DNA of 34,466 bases from Treponema sp. (GCA_009784775.1 WQXQ01000011.1:1-34466), one strand, 5' to 3'; shown: positions 8,767 through 16,966, counted from the stretch's first letter. Translations and numbers: made by a program. Notes: generated by a model not told the origin, from the letters alone.

Positions 8767-9357
8767 TCAAATATAAATATGTTCCAGTCCGTGCAGTAGT
8801 TCCATTGCCTTGTCCTTGCATTGACCGCAGACCGTGCCGATTTTGGTGGCTTGTTGCAAGGCTTCCCAGGTTTTGGCGCCTCCGTGAAAGGCGGTTTCAA
8901 TGTCTTTATCGGTGATGCTTAGGCAATGGCAAATTTCGGTGACCGGTTCCTGCAATATTCCCTGTCTGCCGGTTTTGGCAAGGTGATCGTCAATGGCGGC
9001 ACGAAGCGCCTTGTCACCCAATACTGAACAGTGAATTTTATATTCCGGCAGGCCGCCCAGTTGGGTAACCAGATCTTCCGGCTTTATTTTGTAAGCGTCC
9101 TCTATTTTCATGCCCTTTATCATTGCAGAGAGCATACTGGTAGAAGCAATGGCGCTGGCGCAGCCGTATGTTTGCCAGCGTACATCAGTAATAACATCAT
9201 TGTCAATTTTGAGGAGCATGAGCATTTGATCTCCGCATTTGATGTTGCCCGTTTGTCCTTTGGCATTGGCGGCAAAATCAGCCTCATCTTCTGAAAGAAA
9301 ATTTTGGGGATTGGTAAAATGTTCCCTTACCGTATCCGAATATAACCAGTTAGTCAT
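8767..9357 (-). CDS. nifU: NifU-like iron-sulfur scaffold with BFD-type domain
   Basis: A scaffold on which iron-sulfur clusters are built from sulfur delivered by the adjacent cysteine desulfurase. Residues 1-130 are the IscU-like domain with the three conserved cysteines Cys41, Cys66 and Cys110. Residues 140-185 form a BFD-like [2Fe-2S] domain with CHC (143-145) and CGQC (177-180). The 196-residue protein lacks the C-terminal Nfu domain of classical NifU, so it is a two-domain form. AGGAG lies six bases before the ATG. It starts nine bases after nifS and is followed after eight bases by the hybrid kinase. The nif name marks the family and does not show nitrogen fixation. Confidence 0.95.
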   Translation of the reverse strand: MTNWLYSDTVREHFTNPQNFLSEDEADFAANAKGQTGNIKCGDQMLMLLKIDNDVITDVRWQTYGCASAIASTSMLSAMIKGMKIEDAYKIKPEDLVTQLGGLPEYKIHCSVLGDKALRAAIDDHLAKTGRQGILQEPVTEICHCLSITDKDIETAFHGGAKTWEALQQATKIGTVCGQCKDKAMELLHGLEHIYI

Positions 9358-9366
9358 AATTATCTC

Positions 9367-10560
9367 CTACTTGAAAAAACTTGACGACATTGTTCGCAGC
9401 CGGGCGATTATCGGCGGCAGCGTTTTGATAATATAGTCAATGTTATCTGCGGTAATTCCCCAGCCCAGACTGAATCGGATTGAACCGTGGGCCAGTTCCG
9501 GTCCTACTCCGGTTGCCATAAGCACATGGGACGGTTCAAGACTCCCCGACGCGCAGGCCGATCCGGTTGATGCCTCTATTCCCATCATATCCATGTGCAG
9601 GAGTATTGCCTCTCCTTCCGCGCCGGGAAACGAAACATTCAGGGTGTTGGGCAGTATGTCGTTTGGATGCCCGTTGATTTGTATGTTGGGAATTGCTGCC
9701 GTTAAACCATCGCGCAGGCGATTGCGGAGAACGGCCATGTCCCTGCCGTATTGCGTTAGTTCTTTTGCGGCGCTTGCTGCCGCCCTGCCAAAGCCTATTA
9801 TGCCGGTGGTATTGTAAGTTCCGGCCCTTAGCCCGTTTTCATGATTCCCGCCGCGGATGAGCGGAAACAGCGGCGCCCCTTTACGGACATACAAAGCGCC
9901 AATGCCCTTTGGCCCGTATATTTTGTGCGCTGATACAGTAAGGTAGTCCACTCCTAAATCATCAACATGAACCGGTATTTTGCCGATTGCCTGCACCGCA
10001 TCGGTATGCATCCATGCTCCGGCGGTCTTTGCCAATGCGGCAATTGCCTGTATGTCCTGAATGGTGCCTATTTCGTTATTCGCCATCATTACCGACACCA
10101 AAAGGGTCTTTTCGCTTAATGCTTCCCTGAACGCATCAATATTGACTTTGCCGTATGCGTCAACCGGCAGGAATATTACTTTGAAACCGAGGCTTTCCAG
10201 ATGTTTTGCCGAATTAAAGACGCAGGGATGCTCAATGGCGGTAGTTATACACTCACAGCGGCCTTCTTTCAGCGGGCGGCCATCAGCAGCGCAGGCAAGC
10301 TGCCGCATGGTGTGGAAGACGGTATTGTTTGATTCTGACCCGCCGGAGGTAAAAAAGACGGTTCCCGGCTGCTCAACGCCCAGTAATTGTTCCACGTGAG
10401 CCCTGGCTTCTTCTATCTGCGCATGGGCAAGCCGTCCCGATGTGTGCATACTGGAAGCGTTTCCAAAAATGTCCTGGTTTTGCGTCATTGCCGACTTTAC
10501 TTCCGGCAGCAAAGGGGTTGTGGCATTATAATCTATATAAACGCGCTGTTCGGGTACCAT
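9367..10560 (-). CDS. nifS: Cysteine desulfurase (NifS/IscS family)
   Basis: A pyridoxal-phosphate enzyme that takes sulfur from cysteine and passes it to the NifU scaffold. The 397-residue protein begins with VYIDYNATTPL. The cofactor lysine is in SAHKIYGPKG (about residue 210) and the catalytic cysteine in ASTGSACASGS (about residue 335), typical of the fast group of these enzymes. It is the first gene of nifS-nifU-kinase. A promoter with a palindrome in its spacer lies upstream. No clear Shine-Dalgarno precedes the ATG (GACGAACC is weak). Confidence 0.96.
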   Translation of the reverse strand: MVPEQRVYIDYNATTPLLPEVKSAMTQNQDIFGNASSMHTSGRLAHAQIEEARAHVEQLLGVEQPGTVFFTSGGSESNNTVFHTMRQLACAADGRPLKEGRCECITTAIEHPCVFNSAKHLESLGFKVIFLPVDAYGKVNIDAFREALSEKTLLVSVMMANNEIGTIQDIQAIAALAKTAGAWMHTDAVQAIGKIPVHVDDLGVDYLTVSAHKIYGPKGIGALYVRKGAPLFPLIRGGNHENGLRAGTYNTTGIIGFGRAAASAAKELTQYGRDMAVLRNRLRDGLTAAIPNIQINGHPNDILPNTLNVSFPGAEGEAILLHMDMMGIEASTGSACASGSLEPSHVLMATGVGPELAHGSIRFSLGWGITADNIDYIIKTLPPIIARLRTMSSSFFK

Positions 10561-10578
10561 GGTTCGTCTGTTATATTA

Positions 10579-10607
10579 ACTATATTGAAAGCTTCAATGT
10601 TTTTCAA
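10579..10607 (-). promoter_or_regulatory. Promoter of nifS with palindromic operator-like spacer
   Basis: TTGAAA and TATAGT are 17 bases apart on the minus strand, with the nifS ATG 18 bases after the -10. The spacer holds ATTGAA-AGC-TTCAAT (10584-10598, plus-strand reading), a perfect 6-bp-arm palindrome, where a repressor would block polymerase. The regulator is not known. Confidence 0.55.
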
Positions 10608-10638
10608 GTTCATGCCGATACTATAAGGGGGTATTGTC

Positions 10639-11151
10639 ATTAAAAAACTGTTATTTATTTTTCTTTTGCCGTTTTGTACCTTGTATGCCCAGAGAGCGGC
10701 TACTTATGAGACAAATGTTGTTTTTCGGAATTTCCCCTGGGGAACCAGCGTGGAAGAAGTTACCAGTAAGATGGGAAGGCCCATATCGCGTGAAGAAATC
10801 AATGGGCTGGTATCTCTTGCCTGGGAGAATGTTGTTGTTAACGAATATCGTACGTATATGATTGCTTATTTTTCCAAGTCGGGATTGCAGGCAGGCACCT
10901 ATTATTTTATTACAGACAATTTAGACCATCTGGGGCGCTGTTACAGCGCGCTGCGGAAGGAACTGCATGACCGTTATGGTCCCACTCAGCTTTTTTATCC
11001 CGGTGTTATCAGGGAATTGCGCCTGTATGAATGTTCCTGGAACCTTCCCGGCGGTTATGTGTACCTGAAAACAAATACCCGCCAGGGCGAGCCGGTCAGC
11101 TTGTGGTATTCTTCTCCCGAATTCACCAAACAATTTCTTTCGGATAAATGA
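10639..11151 (+). CDS. Secreted protein of unknown function with an apparent ATT start
   Basis: A 170-residue protein with a clear N-terminal signal peptide, (M)KKLLFIFLLPFCTLYAQ, likely cleaved near AQ. The mature part contains NFPWGTSVEEVTSKMG, a motif often seen in small periplasmic proteins of unknown function, and no known catalytic pattern. The ORF track begins at a TTG inside the signal peptide (10666). The whole signal peptide needs a start at the ATT at 10639, seven bases after AGGGGG; an in-frame stop lies just upstream, and no ATG, GTG or TTG gives the full peptide. The last four bases overlap tatD (ATGA), so the two are coupled. I do not recognise the family. Confidence 0.8.
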   Translation: MKKLLFIFLLPFCTLYAQRAATYETNVVFRNFPWGTSVEEVTSKMGRPISREEINGLVSLAWENVVVNEYRTYMIAYFSKSGLQAGTYYFITDNLDHLGRCYSALRKELHDRYGPTQLFYPGVIRELRLYECSWNLPGGYVYLKTNTRQGEPVSLWYSSPEFTKQFLSDK

Positions 11152-11969
11152 CGCTGCCAAATCTGATTGACATTGGCGTTAATGTATTGAATTCCGCATT
11201 TGATCATGATCGAGAGGAAGTGCTTGCGGCAGCATGGGCCGCCGGAGTACAGACGCTGATCATTACCGGCAGCAGTATTGCAGGCAGCGCTGCAGCGGCG
11301 GCATTTGCCCAAAGTATTGTGCCGCCTGCCCGCCCAAACTGTTTTGCAACTGCCGGGGTGCATCCCCATAATGCGAAGGACTGGGATGCGGCGGCACCGG
11401 CCCAATTGCGGGAACTGGTTCTATCAGCGCCTGCTGCAATTGTAGCCATTGGGGAATGCGGTCTTGATTACAACCGCAATTTTTCTCCGCCGGAAGCCCA
11501 GCGAACAAGTTTTGAGGAGCAGCTTGCGATTGCGGCGCAGCTGGGGAAGCCGGTGTTTCTTCACGAGCGGGATGCCTTTGACGATTTTAGCTCTATCCTG
11601 AAGCAGTACCGGACGAGTCTGCCCGGCGCGGTGGTTCACTGTTTTACCGGCGGGCAGGCGGAACTGGAAGCCTACCTTGCCATGGATTGTTACATTGGCA
11701 TTACCGGCTGGGTCTGTGATGAACGGCGGGGCAGCCACCTTATTCCCCTATTGCGGCAAATTCCCGCCGACCGCCTGCTGCTGGAAACCGATGCCCCTTA
11801 TCTATTGCCCCGTAATGTATCGCGTGCGGCGCGTGGAAAAAGCAGCCGGAACGAGCCGCGTTTTCTTCCCCACATTGCCGCCTTTGCCGCCGAAATTCTT
11901 GGTAAAGCGCCGGAGCAAACGGCGGCTGAAACCAGCGCCAATGCCGCGCGGCTTTTTGGGTTGCATTAA
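11148..11969 (+). CDS. tatD: TatD-family metal-dependent DNase
   Basis: A TIM-barrel metal-dependent hydrolase; E. coli TatD is a 3'-5' exonuclease linked to DNA repair and turnover. The 273-residue protein resembles E. coli TatD itself more than TatD-like paralogues. It starts with LIDIGVN in place of the usual DxHxH, and has TAGVHPHN, IGECGLDYNRNFS, FLHERDAFDDF, VHCFTG, GITGWVCDERRG and LLLETDAPYLLPRN. The Glu, His and Asp residues thought to bind metal are present. Its start overlaps the stop of the secreted protein by four bases. The lipoprotein promoter begins within its last codons. Confidence 0.94.
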   Translation: MTLPNLIDIGVNVLNSAFDHDREEVLAAAWAAGVQTLIITGSSIAGSAAAAAFAQSIVPPARPNCFATAGVHPHNAKDWDAAAPAQLRELVLSAPAAIVAIGECGLDYNRNFSPPEAQRTSFEEQLAIAAQLGKPVFLHERDAFDDFSSILKQYRTSLPGAVVHCFTGGQAELEAYLAMDCYIGITGWVCDERRGSHLIPLLRQIPADRLLLETDAPYLLPRNVSRAARGKSSRNEPRFLPHIAAFAAEILGKAPEQTAAETSANAARLFGLH

Positions 11970-11989
11970 TTTCGCTGGAGCGTTATAGT
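11961..11989 (+). promoter_or_regulatory. Promoter of the lipoprotein gene
   Basis: TTGCAT and TATAGT are 17 bases apart; the -35 overlaps the last codon of tatD. The predicted start of transcription near 11996 leaves about 17 bases holding AGGAGAG before the ATG at 12013, an ordinary leader. Confidence 0.5.
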
Positions 11990-12012
11990 AGGACTTAATA
12001 CAGGAGAGTGAT

Positions 12013-12498
12013 ATGAAAAAACAATTAATATTGTCCGGCGCGGTGAGTATACTATTGAGCACGCTATTGATGGTTAATTCCTGCGCGACAAACAATGCGG
12101 CAGACAACAGTGTTGTCATTAAGCGCGGCACCGGCGTCAACCTGGGCAGTGTTCATGCGACTGCCACTGTTTTGGAAAACAGAGTTACCGGTGAGACAAC
12201 CGGCGATACTGGCAATTATGGTTATATTGATAAGGTCTCAAATGCGTTTGCCGACAGCCTGAATACCGGCGCCTATAAAAATGATGCAAATAAAAGTAAC
12301 GCAAAAAATCAAATTCCGAATGGCGCCGCCAACAAAGCGTATGCAAATGCAGTGTATGATATTATTCAACAGATACATGCAAAAGGCGGTGACGGTCTGA
12401 CCAATGTGCTTGTCGATCTTGAACGGAATTACGATCCCGATACCAGAACCGATGCTGCAACGGTAAGTATAAGCGCCCACGCCATCAAACTGGAATAA
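12013..12498 (+). CDS. Lipoprotein of unknown function
   Basis: A 161-residue protein with a lipoprotein signal peptide: MKKQ, a hydrophobic stretch, then LLMVNSC with Cys24 as the likely lipidated residue. Asn at -2 fits the looser lipobox of spirochaetes. The mature protein is polar, rich in Asn, Ala and Gly in the middle (YKNDANKSNAKNQIPNGAANKAYANA), and ends in a beta-like VSISAHAIKL. It would be anchored in the periplasm or on the outer surface. AGGAGAG precedes the ATG. It converges on mutS2 with a 16-base gap and no obvious terminator. I do not recognise a family. Confidence 0.82.
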   Translation: MKKQLILSGAVSILLSTLLMVNSCATNNAADNSVVIKRGTGVNLGSVHATATVLENRVTGETTGDTGNYGYIDKVSNAFADSLNTGAYKNDANKSNAKNQIPNGAANKAYANAVYDIIQQIHAKGGDGLTNVLVDLERNYDPDTRTDAATVSISAHAIKLE

Positions 12499-12514
12499 GC
12501 GCAGGCGTCACCGT

Positions 12515-14941
12515 TTACTTCAGCACTACTTCTGTTCTGCCAAAGCCGCCAAGTTCGGGATGGGAAAAATAGTAATCCGCAACCGCTTTTTCTTTTTTGA
12601 GCCAATCGTGTACGCCCTTTTGCAGAATGCCGTCTCCCTTGCCGTGTACCACGGAAAATGTCTTTAATCCATAGAGTATCGCCGCATCCACCTGACGGCG
12701 CAGGGCTTCTATCGCTTCGTCCATGCGCATGCCGCAAAGATTTATTTCGGGACTAACGCCGGAAACCGCAGAAAGATTAATCGATGCGGCGAGCGGTTTT
12801 TTGGGCAGCGGGGAAGCGGGTTCAAGTTCCCGTTCCGGGAAACGTATTTTAAGGGAACCAACTTCTACGATCCAGGTATTGCCGGCGGCGCTTTTTTTAT
12901 CCAGACGAATCAATACGCCGCGTTTTCGCCCTTCAGGGCGCTGTGCCGTGCCGGCATATACATCCATACCGGGGGTGAATGGCGCTGCGGTTCCGGTTTT
13001 TACCGCCGTTTTTTCCATACGCTGCCGTTCTTCGGCGATGGTTCGCACTTCTGATTCCCGTGCGGCATTTTCCAGTGCAACTGCATCGGCAAGCTCATGC
13101 AAAAATGCTTTTACTTTAAGGGTTTTATCGCGGGTTATTTCGCCTTCCTTGAGTTCACGCACCAGATTTTCCAGGGTTTTTCGGCTTTCGTCTAACAGCA
13201 GGCGAAGTTTTCCGGTTAAACCTGATTTTAACTCCGCTTCTTTTTGCCGTAACTGTAATTCTTTCAGGTCAGCTTTGCGGCGTTCGTTTTTTAACCGGGT
13301 ATCTTCCAGTTTTGCTTTTTCGGTAAGCGAATCAAGCTCGCGGTGTTTTTCTTTGAGCCCGCTGATAAGAGCGGAAACATCCGAGTGTCCGCTGTCCAGA
13401 TATTCTCTGGCCTGTGCGACAATTTCCGGCGGCAGTCCGTTCCGTCCCGCTATGGCAATGGCATGACTTTCGCCCGGTAAACCGGTGATGACCCGGTAAG
13501 TGGGCGAGAGGGTATGCGCGTTAAATTCCACCGAGGCATTTTCCACCTCTGCCCGGGTGTAACCATAGTTTTTCAGAATACCGTGATGGGTGGTGATGAT
13601 AAGCCGGGTATTTTTGTGGATAAGGCAATCCAGTATTGCCATGGCAATGGCGCTGCCTTCCTGCGGGTCGGTGCCGGAACCAAGTTCATCAAGCAGGGCC
13701 AGGGAATGGGCGGTTGAGTGAGTAATTATATTTGCAATGTTGGTAATATGGGCGGAAAAAGTTGAAAGCGACTGTCCAATGGATTGTTCGTCGCCGATGT
13801 CGGCAAAAATGCCGTCAAAGACCGGAAGGGTAGTGCCCTCGGCTGCGGGCAGTGCAAGGCCGATTTGGTTCATTGCGGCAAGCAGGCCGGTGGTTTTAAG
13901 CGATACGGTTTTACCGCCGGTATTTGGCCCGGTAATAATGATGGCCTGTATATTGTCGTCCATTACCAGATCGATGGGGATGGCGTTTTTTATGAACGGA
14001 TGCCGGGCCTGTACCAGAGAAAGACACTGCGATGCCCCTCCGTCATGGGAAAAACATCCTCTGGTATCCAGCGAATACCGCGCCTTTGCCATTAACACTT
14101 CTGCGCTTAATATCATTGCGTGAAATACCGTTAATTTTTCGCTGTTATTGTTTATGCTATTGGTAACATTAAGCATAATGCGTTTTATTTCCGCGTCAAG
14201 GTTGCGTTTTTCAATGAGAATTTCGTTGTTTTTTTCAACCACATCTTCCGGTTCCAGAAAAAGGGTCTGCCCGCTGGATGAAAATTCGTGTACAATGCCC
14301 CGCAGCCGTCCGCCTTGCAGGCGGCCGCGGAAATTGGCCTTTACCGCCAGTACCGTTCTGCCGTCCCGCTGTGAAGGTATCGTTGATTGCAGCATACGTC
14401 TGGTATCTTCGTCGGAAATATAACGGGCAACGCTTGATTCCAGAGCGGCATTCAGGCTTTGGATGCGCCGTTTAATGGCCCGCAGTTCCGGCAGATCGCG
14501 AAGGTTACCATCCCTGTCCATAACGCGAAAAACAGCGGCGGCAATTTCTGCGCAGTCCGGCATATCGGCCAGCATTTCTGCCAATGCAGGCGCGCCCGCT
14601 AGCCATTTCCGCAGCTCTTCGCCGCGTTCAACAAAAAGGCCAATTGCGCAGGCTTCGTCAATTTCAAGGATGGTTCCTTCAACGCCAAGCATGGGAAGCA
14701 AAAAACCGATTGTCGGCAATTGCCGGTTTGGGGCGTTTTCTCCGGTATGCATGCGGGCAATTATTGCCTGTACCGTTTCTTTTATTTTTGCAACAGCGGC
14801 AAAATCGTTCAGCGGTTTTTCTGTGCGGATCATTGCCGCCGCTTCCTCGCTCATGGCATGAACGGCAAGGCGTTCCAGTATGCCGTCAAACTCCAGCAGG
14901 CGCAAGGTTTTTTGGATTAAGGTATCTTTTTCAATCAACAT
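12515..14941 (-). CDS. mutS2: MutS2 protein
   Basis: A MutS-like ATPase of the MutS2 group, associated with suppressing recombination and, in some bacteria, with splitting collided ribosomes. The roughly 808-residue protein lacks the mismatch-recognition domain. It has the Walker A motif GPNTGGKT at about 337-344, a Walker B-like LALLDELGSGTDP, a long charged coiled coil and a C-terminal Smr domain (about 735-808). The Smr motif reads NLCGMRMDEA where LDLRGMR is usual, while HGKGDGIL matches HGKGTGxL. I prefer the ATG at 14941 (MLIEKDTL), which overlaps the rsgA stop; the ORF track starts at 14965. It is the last gene of the murI cluster. Confidence 0.95.
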   Translation of the reverse strand: MLIEKDTLIQKTLRLLEFDGILERLAVHAMSEEAAAMIRTEKPLNDFAAVAKIKETVQAIIARMHTGENAPNRQLPTIGFLLPMLGVEGTILEIDEACAIGLFVERGEELRKWLAGAPALAEMLADMPDCAEIAAAVFRVMDRDGNLRDLPELRAIKRRIQSLNAALESSVARYISDEDTRRMLQSTIPSQRDGRTVLAVKANFRGRLQGGRLRGIVHEFSSSGQTLFLEPEDVVEKNNEILIEKRNLDAEIKRIMLNVTNSINNNSEKLTVFHAMILSAEVLMAKARYSLDTRGCFSHDGGASQCLSLVQARHPFIKNAIPIDLVMDDNIQAIIITGPNTGGKTVSLKTTGLLAAMNQIGLALPAAEGTTLPVFDGIFADIGDEQSIGQSLSTFSAHITNIANIITHSTAHSLALLDELGSGTDPQEGSAIAMAILDCLIHKNTRLIITTHHGILKNYGYTRAEVENASVEFNAHTLSPTYRVITGLPGESHAIAIAGRNGLPPEIVAQAREYLDSGHSDVSALISGLKEKHRELDSLTEKAKLEDTRLKNERRKADLKELQLRQKEAELKSGLTGKLRLLLDESRKTLENLVRELKEGEITRDKTLKVKAFLHELADAVALENAARESEVRTIAEERQRMEKTAVKTGTAAPFTPGMDVYAGTAQRPEGRKRGVLIRLDKKSAAGNTWIVEVGSLKIRFPERELEPASPLPKKPLAASINLSAVSGVSPEINLCGMRMDEAIEALRRQVDAAILYGLKTFSVVHGKGDGILQKGVHDWLKKEKAVADYYFSHPELGGFGRTEVVLK

Positions 14942-15836
14942 CGTTTTTGCCCGCAAGTTCGTCATGAATTCTCATAAAACTTTCGTACCGATCCTCGTGG
15001 ATAATGCCGGCGGCTACCGCTTCCATAATTTTACAGCCGGGCTCAATACGGTGGGAACAGGAAAGGCCGTAGGTGCATTTTCCGGCAAGCGGGGCAAATT
15101 CCCGCATATGCAGCGCTACCTCTTGCGGGCCTATGCCGGCCGGCACAAAGCGGCGTATCCCCGGTGTGTCAATGATGTTGGTATCAGGCGCAACTTCCAC
15201 CATAAATGCCAAAGTGGTTGTATGGTTTCCCCGGTCGTATTTTTCATTAATAGCCCCGGTTTTAATGTTCAGTTCCGGCAGCAGCGCGTTAATCAGGCTT
15301 GATTTACCTACTCCCGACTGTCCAACCAGAACAGCATATTTTCCGCTTATGGTTTTACGCAGTTCATCAATTCCCTTGCCGGTAACGGCGGAAAGCTCCA
15401 GTACGGTATATCCCAGACGCTTATAATCTTCCAGCCGCTCGTCAATATCCACATCGTTATTCGCAATGTCGACTTTGTTGCACACAATTACTGCCGGAAT
15501 TCCGGCAATGTCCGCCTGCAGCAACACGCGGTCAAGAAAACGGGGCCGGAATGGCGGCGAAACGCGGGTTGTCATGCACAGAACCAGATCGACATTTGCC
15601 GCCAGCAATTGAGGGCAATTTCCTTTTTGATTAAACCGGCTGAAAAGATTTTTTCGTTCTTCCAGCGCGATAATCATGTCGGTTTCGAGCTTTACCCTGT
15701 CCCCCGGCGCAAGGGGATTATAAAAACCTTCTGCATCTTTAAGGATTTTCCCTTTTATCCGGCACTGGAGTTCATCCCCATTCCCCATTTGAACGGTGAA
15801 AATATTTCGCGAGCCGCGGAGTACCAGGCCGTTCAT
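14931..15836 (-). CDS. rsgA: Ribosome small-subunit biogenesis GTPase RsgA
   Basis: A circularly permuted GTPase acting late in 30S subunit maturation. The 301-residue protein has an N-terminal OB-fold, then the G4-like motif CNKVD, the G1 motif GQSGVGKSSLIN (about 169-180) and the G3 motif DTPGIRRF, the permuted order expected of the family. The C-terminal zinc site is CTYGLSCSHRIEPGC. Its ATG shares one base with the murI stop (TGATG) and its stop overlaps the start of mutS2, so the three are translationally coupled. No strong ribosome binding site of its own is seen. Confidence 0.97.
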   Translation of the reverse strand: MNGLVLRGSRNIFTVQMGNGDELQCRIKGKILKDAEGFYNPLAPGDRVKLETDMIIALEERKNLFSRFNQKGNCPQLLAANVDLVLCMTTRVSPPFRPRFLDRVLLQADIAGIPAVIVCNKVDIANNDVDIDERLEDYKRLGYTVLELSAVTGKGIDELRKTISGKYAVLVGQSGVGKSSLINALLPELNIKTGAINEKYDRGNHTTTLAFMVEVAPDTNIIDTPGIRRFVPAGIGPQEVALHMREFAPLAGKCTYGLSCSHRIEPGCKIMEAVAAGIIHEDRYESFMRIHDELAGKNDVD

Positions 15837-16636
15837 CAGGCCTTCTCCAGCAGCGAAAGACTAAAACCCAGATGTTCCGCCCATTCGATCCATGAAGGCT
15901 CAGGCGCCGCCGGGCCGGTGAGCAATAGGCGATTTTCAGCGCGCGGCGCATCGTTTGCTTTTGTATGTTGTTCTTCCAGTAATGATTCAACGCGTTTTGT
16001 TATCCCTCTGACCGATTCAAACACCGTAATGTCCGGGGCAGCTTCCTGGTGAAATTCTTCCTGTAAAAAAAGAAAGTGGGTGCAGCCCAGCACCAGTGAA
16101 TCAACCCCGGCTGCGCGGAAACGGTTCAGATAGTCCCGCGCCATTGCCGTTCTTTGTTCCGGTGACGCGGTATTAAATTGAGTTTCAATAAATTCAACCA
16201 GTTCCGGCGCGGCAATGCCAATGACCTCGGCGCCGTTGCCATACTGGGCGGCAATTTCCCGGATAAACGGCTCCTTGATGGTAAGTTCTGTTCCCAGTAC
16301 GCCGATTTTTCCGTTTTTTGACGCAAGAGTGGCGGGCTTGACAGCAGGTACTGTTCCCACCAGCGGCAGCATGGGAAAATGCTCCCTAAGCTGCGAAAGC
16401 CCCGCGATGGTGGCGGTGTTACAGGCCAATACGGCAATTTTTGGATTGGTAATATTGATGACCTGTTCGATAAGGCCGGTCAGAATTGCCGCGAGTTCTT
16501 TTTTTTCCCACTTGCCGTAGGGAAAATGCAGGCGGTCGGCAAGGTATACAATAGGTTCGCCGGGATTGCGCCGGTGAAAGTGGCGGCAATAAGGAATGCC
16601 GCCGATGCCTGAATCCAAAAAAAGTATAGGTTTCAT
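15836..16636 (-). CDS. murI: Glutamate racemase
   Basis: Interconverts L- and D-glutamate to supply D-glutamate for peptidoglycan. The 266-residue protein begins MKPILFLDSGIGG, with Asp8 and Ser9 of the family motif. The two catalytic cysteines are Cys71 in ACNTAT and Cys185 in LGCTHF. The ORF track uses a TTG one codon earlier; the ATG at 16636 shares one base with the stop of the Zn-ribbon gene (TGATG). It is the second gene of a four-gene coupled cluster. Confidence 0.95.
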   Translation of the reverse strand: MKPILFLDSGIGGIPYCRHFHRRNPGEPIVYLADRLHFPYGKWEKKELAAILTGLIEQVINITNPKIAVLACNTATIAGLSQLREHFPMLPLVGTVPAVKPATLASKNGKIGVLGTELTIKEPFIREIAAQYGNGAEVIGIAAPELVEFIETQFNTASPEQRTAMARDYLNRFRAAGVDSLVLGCTHFLFLQEEFHQEAAPDITVFESVRGITKRVESLLEEQHTKANDAPRAENRLLLTGPAAPEPSWIEWAEHLGFSLSLLEKA

Positions 16637-16929
16637 CAACTAAACAGATTGTCGAATGCGGTTTTTGCCGCATTGGTTTTTTCCATATCTTTTTTGCAGC
16701 CGGATGTTTCGCCCCGGTATTTTTGGTCCAGGGAGAACCAGTCGCAAAAATTAGCCCGCTCTTTATCGGTTGCCGGTTCTGCGCTTGTTTCTGCGCAATC
16801 ACCCCTTGCACCGGAACGGTAAAACCGGCAATTCCGGCATGAACGGAGATCTTTCCCGCACGTAACGCAACAAAGTGAACGGCCAAAAGGCTCCTGTTCA
16901 GTGACAGGTAAACCGCAGTACCAACACAT
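16636..16929 (-). CDS. Small cysteine-rich zinc-ribbon protein
   Basis: A 97-residue protein beginning MCWYCGLPVTEQEPFGRS with several CxxC pairs (CWYC, CVTC, CRNC) and a conserved-looking DKERANFCDWFSL segment. The pattern resembles short zinc-ribbon proteins of unknown function found in spirochaetes and other bacteria; that resemblance is from memory and unverified. The middle (CAETSAEPATDKERANFCDWF) looks like a second metal site. The ORF track begins at a TTG 13 codons earlier, but that lies in the promoter. The ATG follows the predicted -10 by only five bases, so the mRNA may be leaderless. It heads murI-rsgA-mutS2. Confidence 0.8.
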   Translation of the reverse strand: MCWYCGLPVTEQEPFGRSLCCVTCGKDLRSCRNCRFYRSGARGDCAETSAEPATDKERANFCDWFSLDQKYRGETSGCKKDMEKTNAAKTAFDNLFS

Positions 16930-16934
16930 AATGT

Positions 16935-16963
16935 ATAATAACGCGGATAGGGCTTGTTTGCAA
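16935..16963 (-). promoter_or_regulatory. Leaderless-type promoter of the Zn-ribbon-murI-rsgA-mutS2 cluster
   Basis: TTGCAA and TATTAT are 17 bases apart on the minus strand. Only ACATT separates the -10 from the ATG, so transcription would begin at or next to the start codon. The -35 sits inside the palindrome at 16951-16966. Confidence 0.6.
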
Positions 16964-16966
16964 GCC
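16951..16966. promoter_or_regulatory. Operator-like palindrome between divergent promoters
   Basis: GGCTTG-TTTG-CAAGCC is a perfect inverted repeat with 6-bp arms. It covers the -35 elements of both divergent promoters, so a protein bound here could switch both sides. The cyclic-nucleotide-binding regulator encoded next to it is an obvious candidate, by position only; the sequence is not a classical CRP site. Confidence 0.5.

Noticed and set aside
8767-10560. nifS-nifU as evidence for a nitrogen-fixation cluster
   Set aside because: No nifH, nifD, nifK or other nitrogenase genes are present. These families serve general iron-sulfur assembly in many bacteria.
12723-13466. 247-residue plus-strand ORF opposite mutS2
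   Set aside because: It is antisense to the conserved coiled-coil and Smr-linker part of MutS2, is very rich in Ser and Arg, and matches no family. It is a shadow frame.
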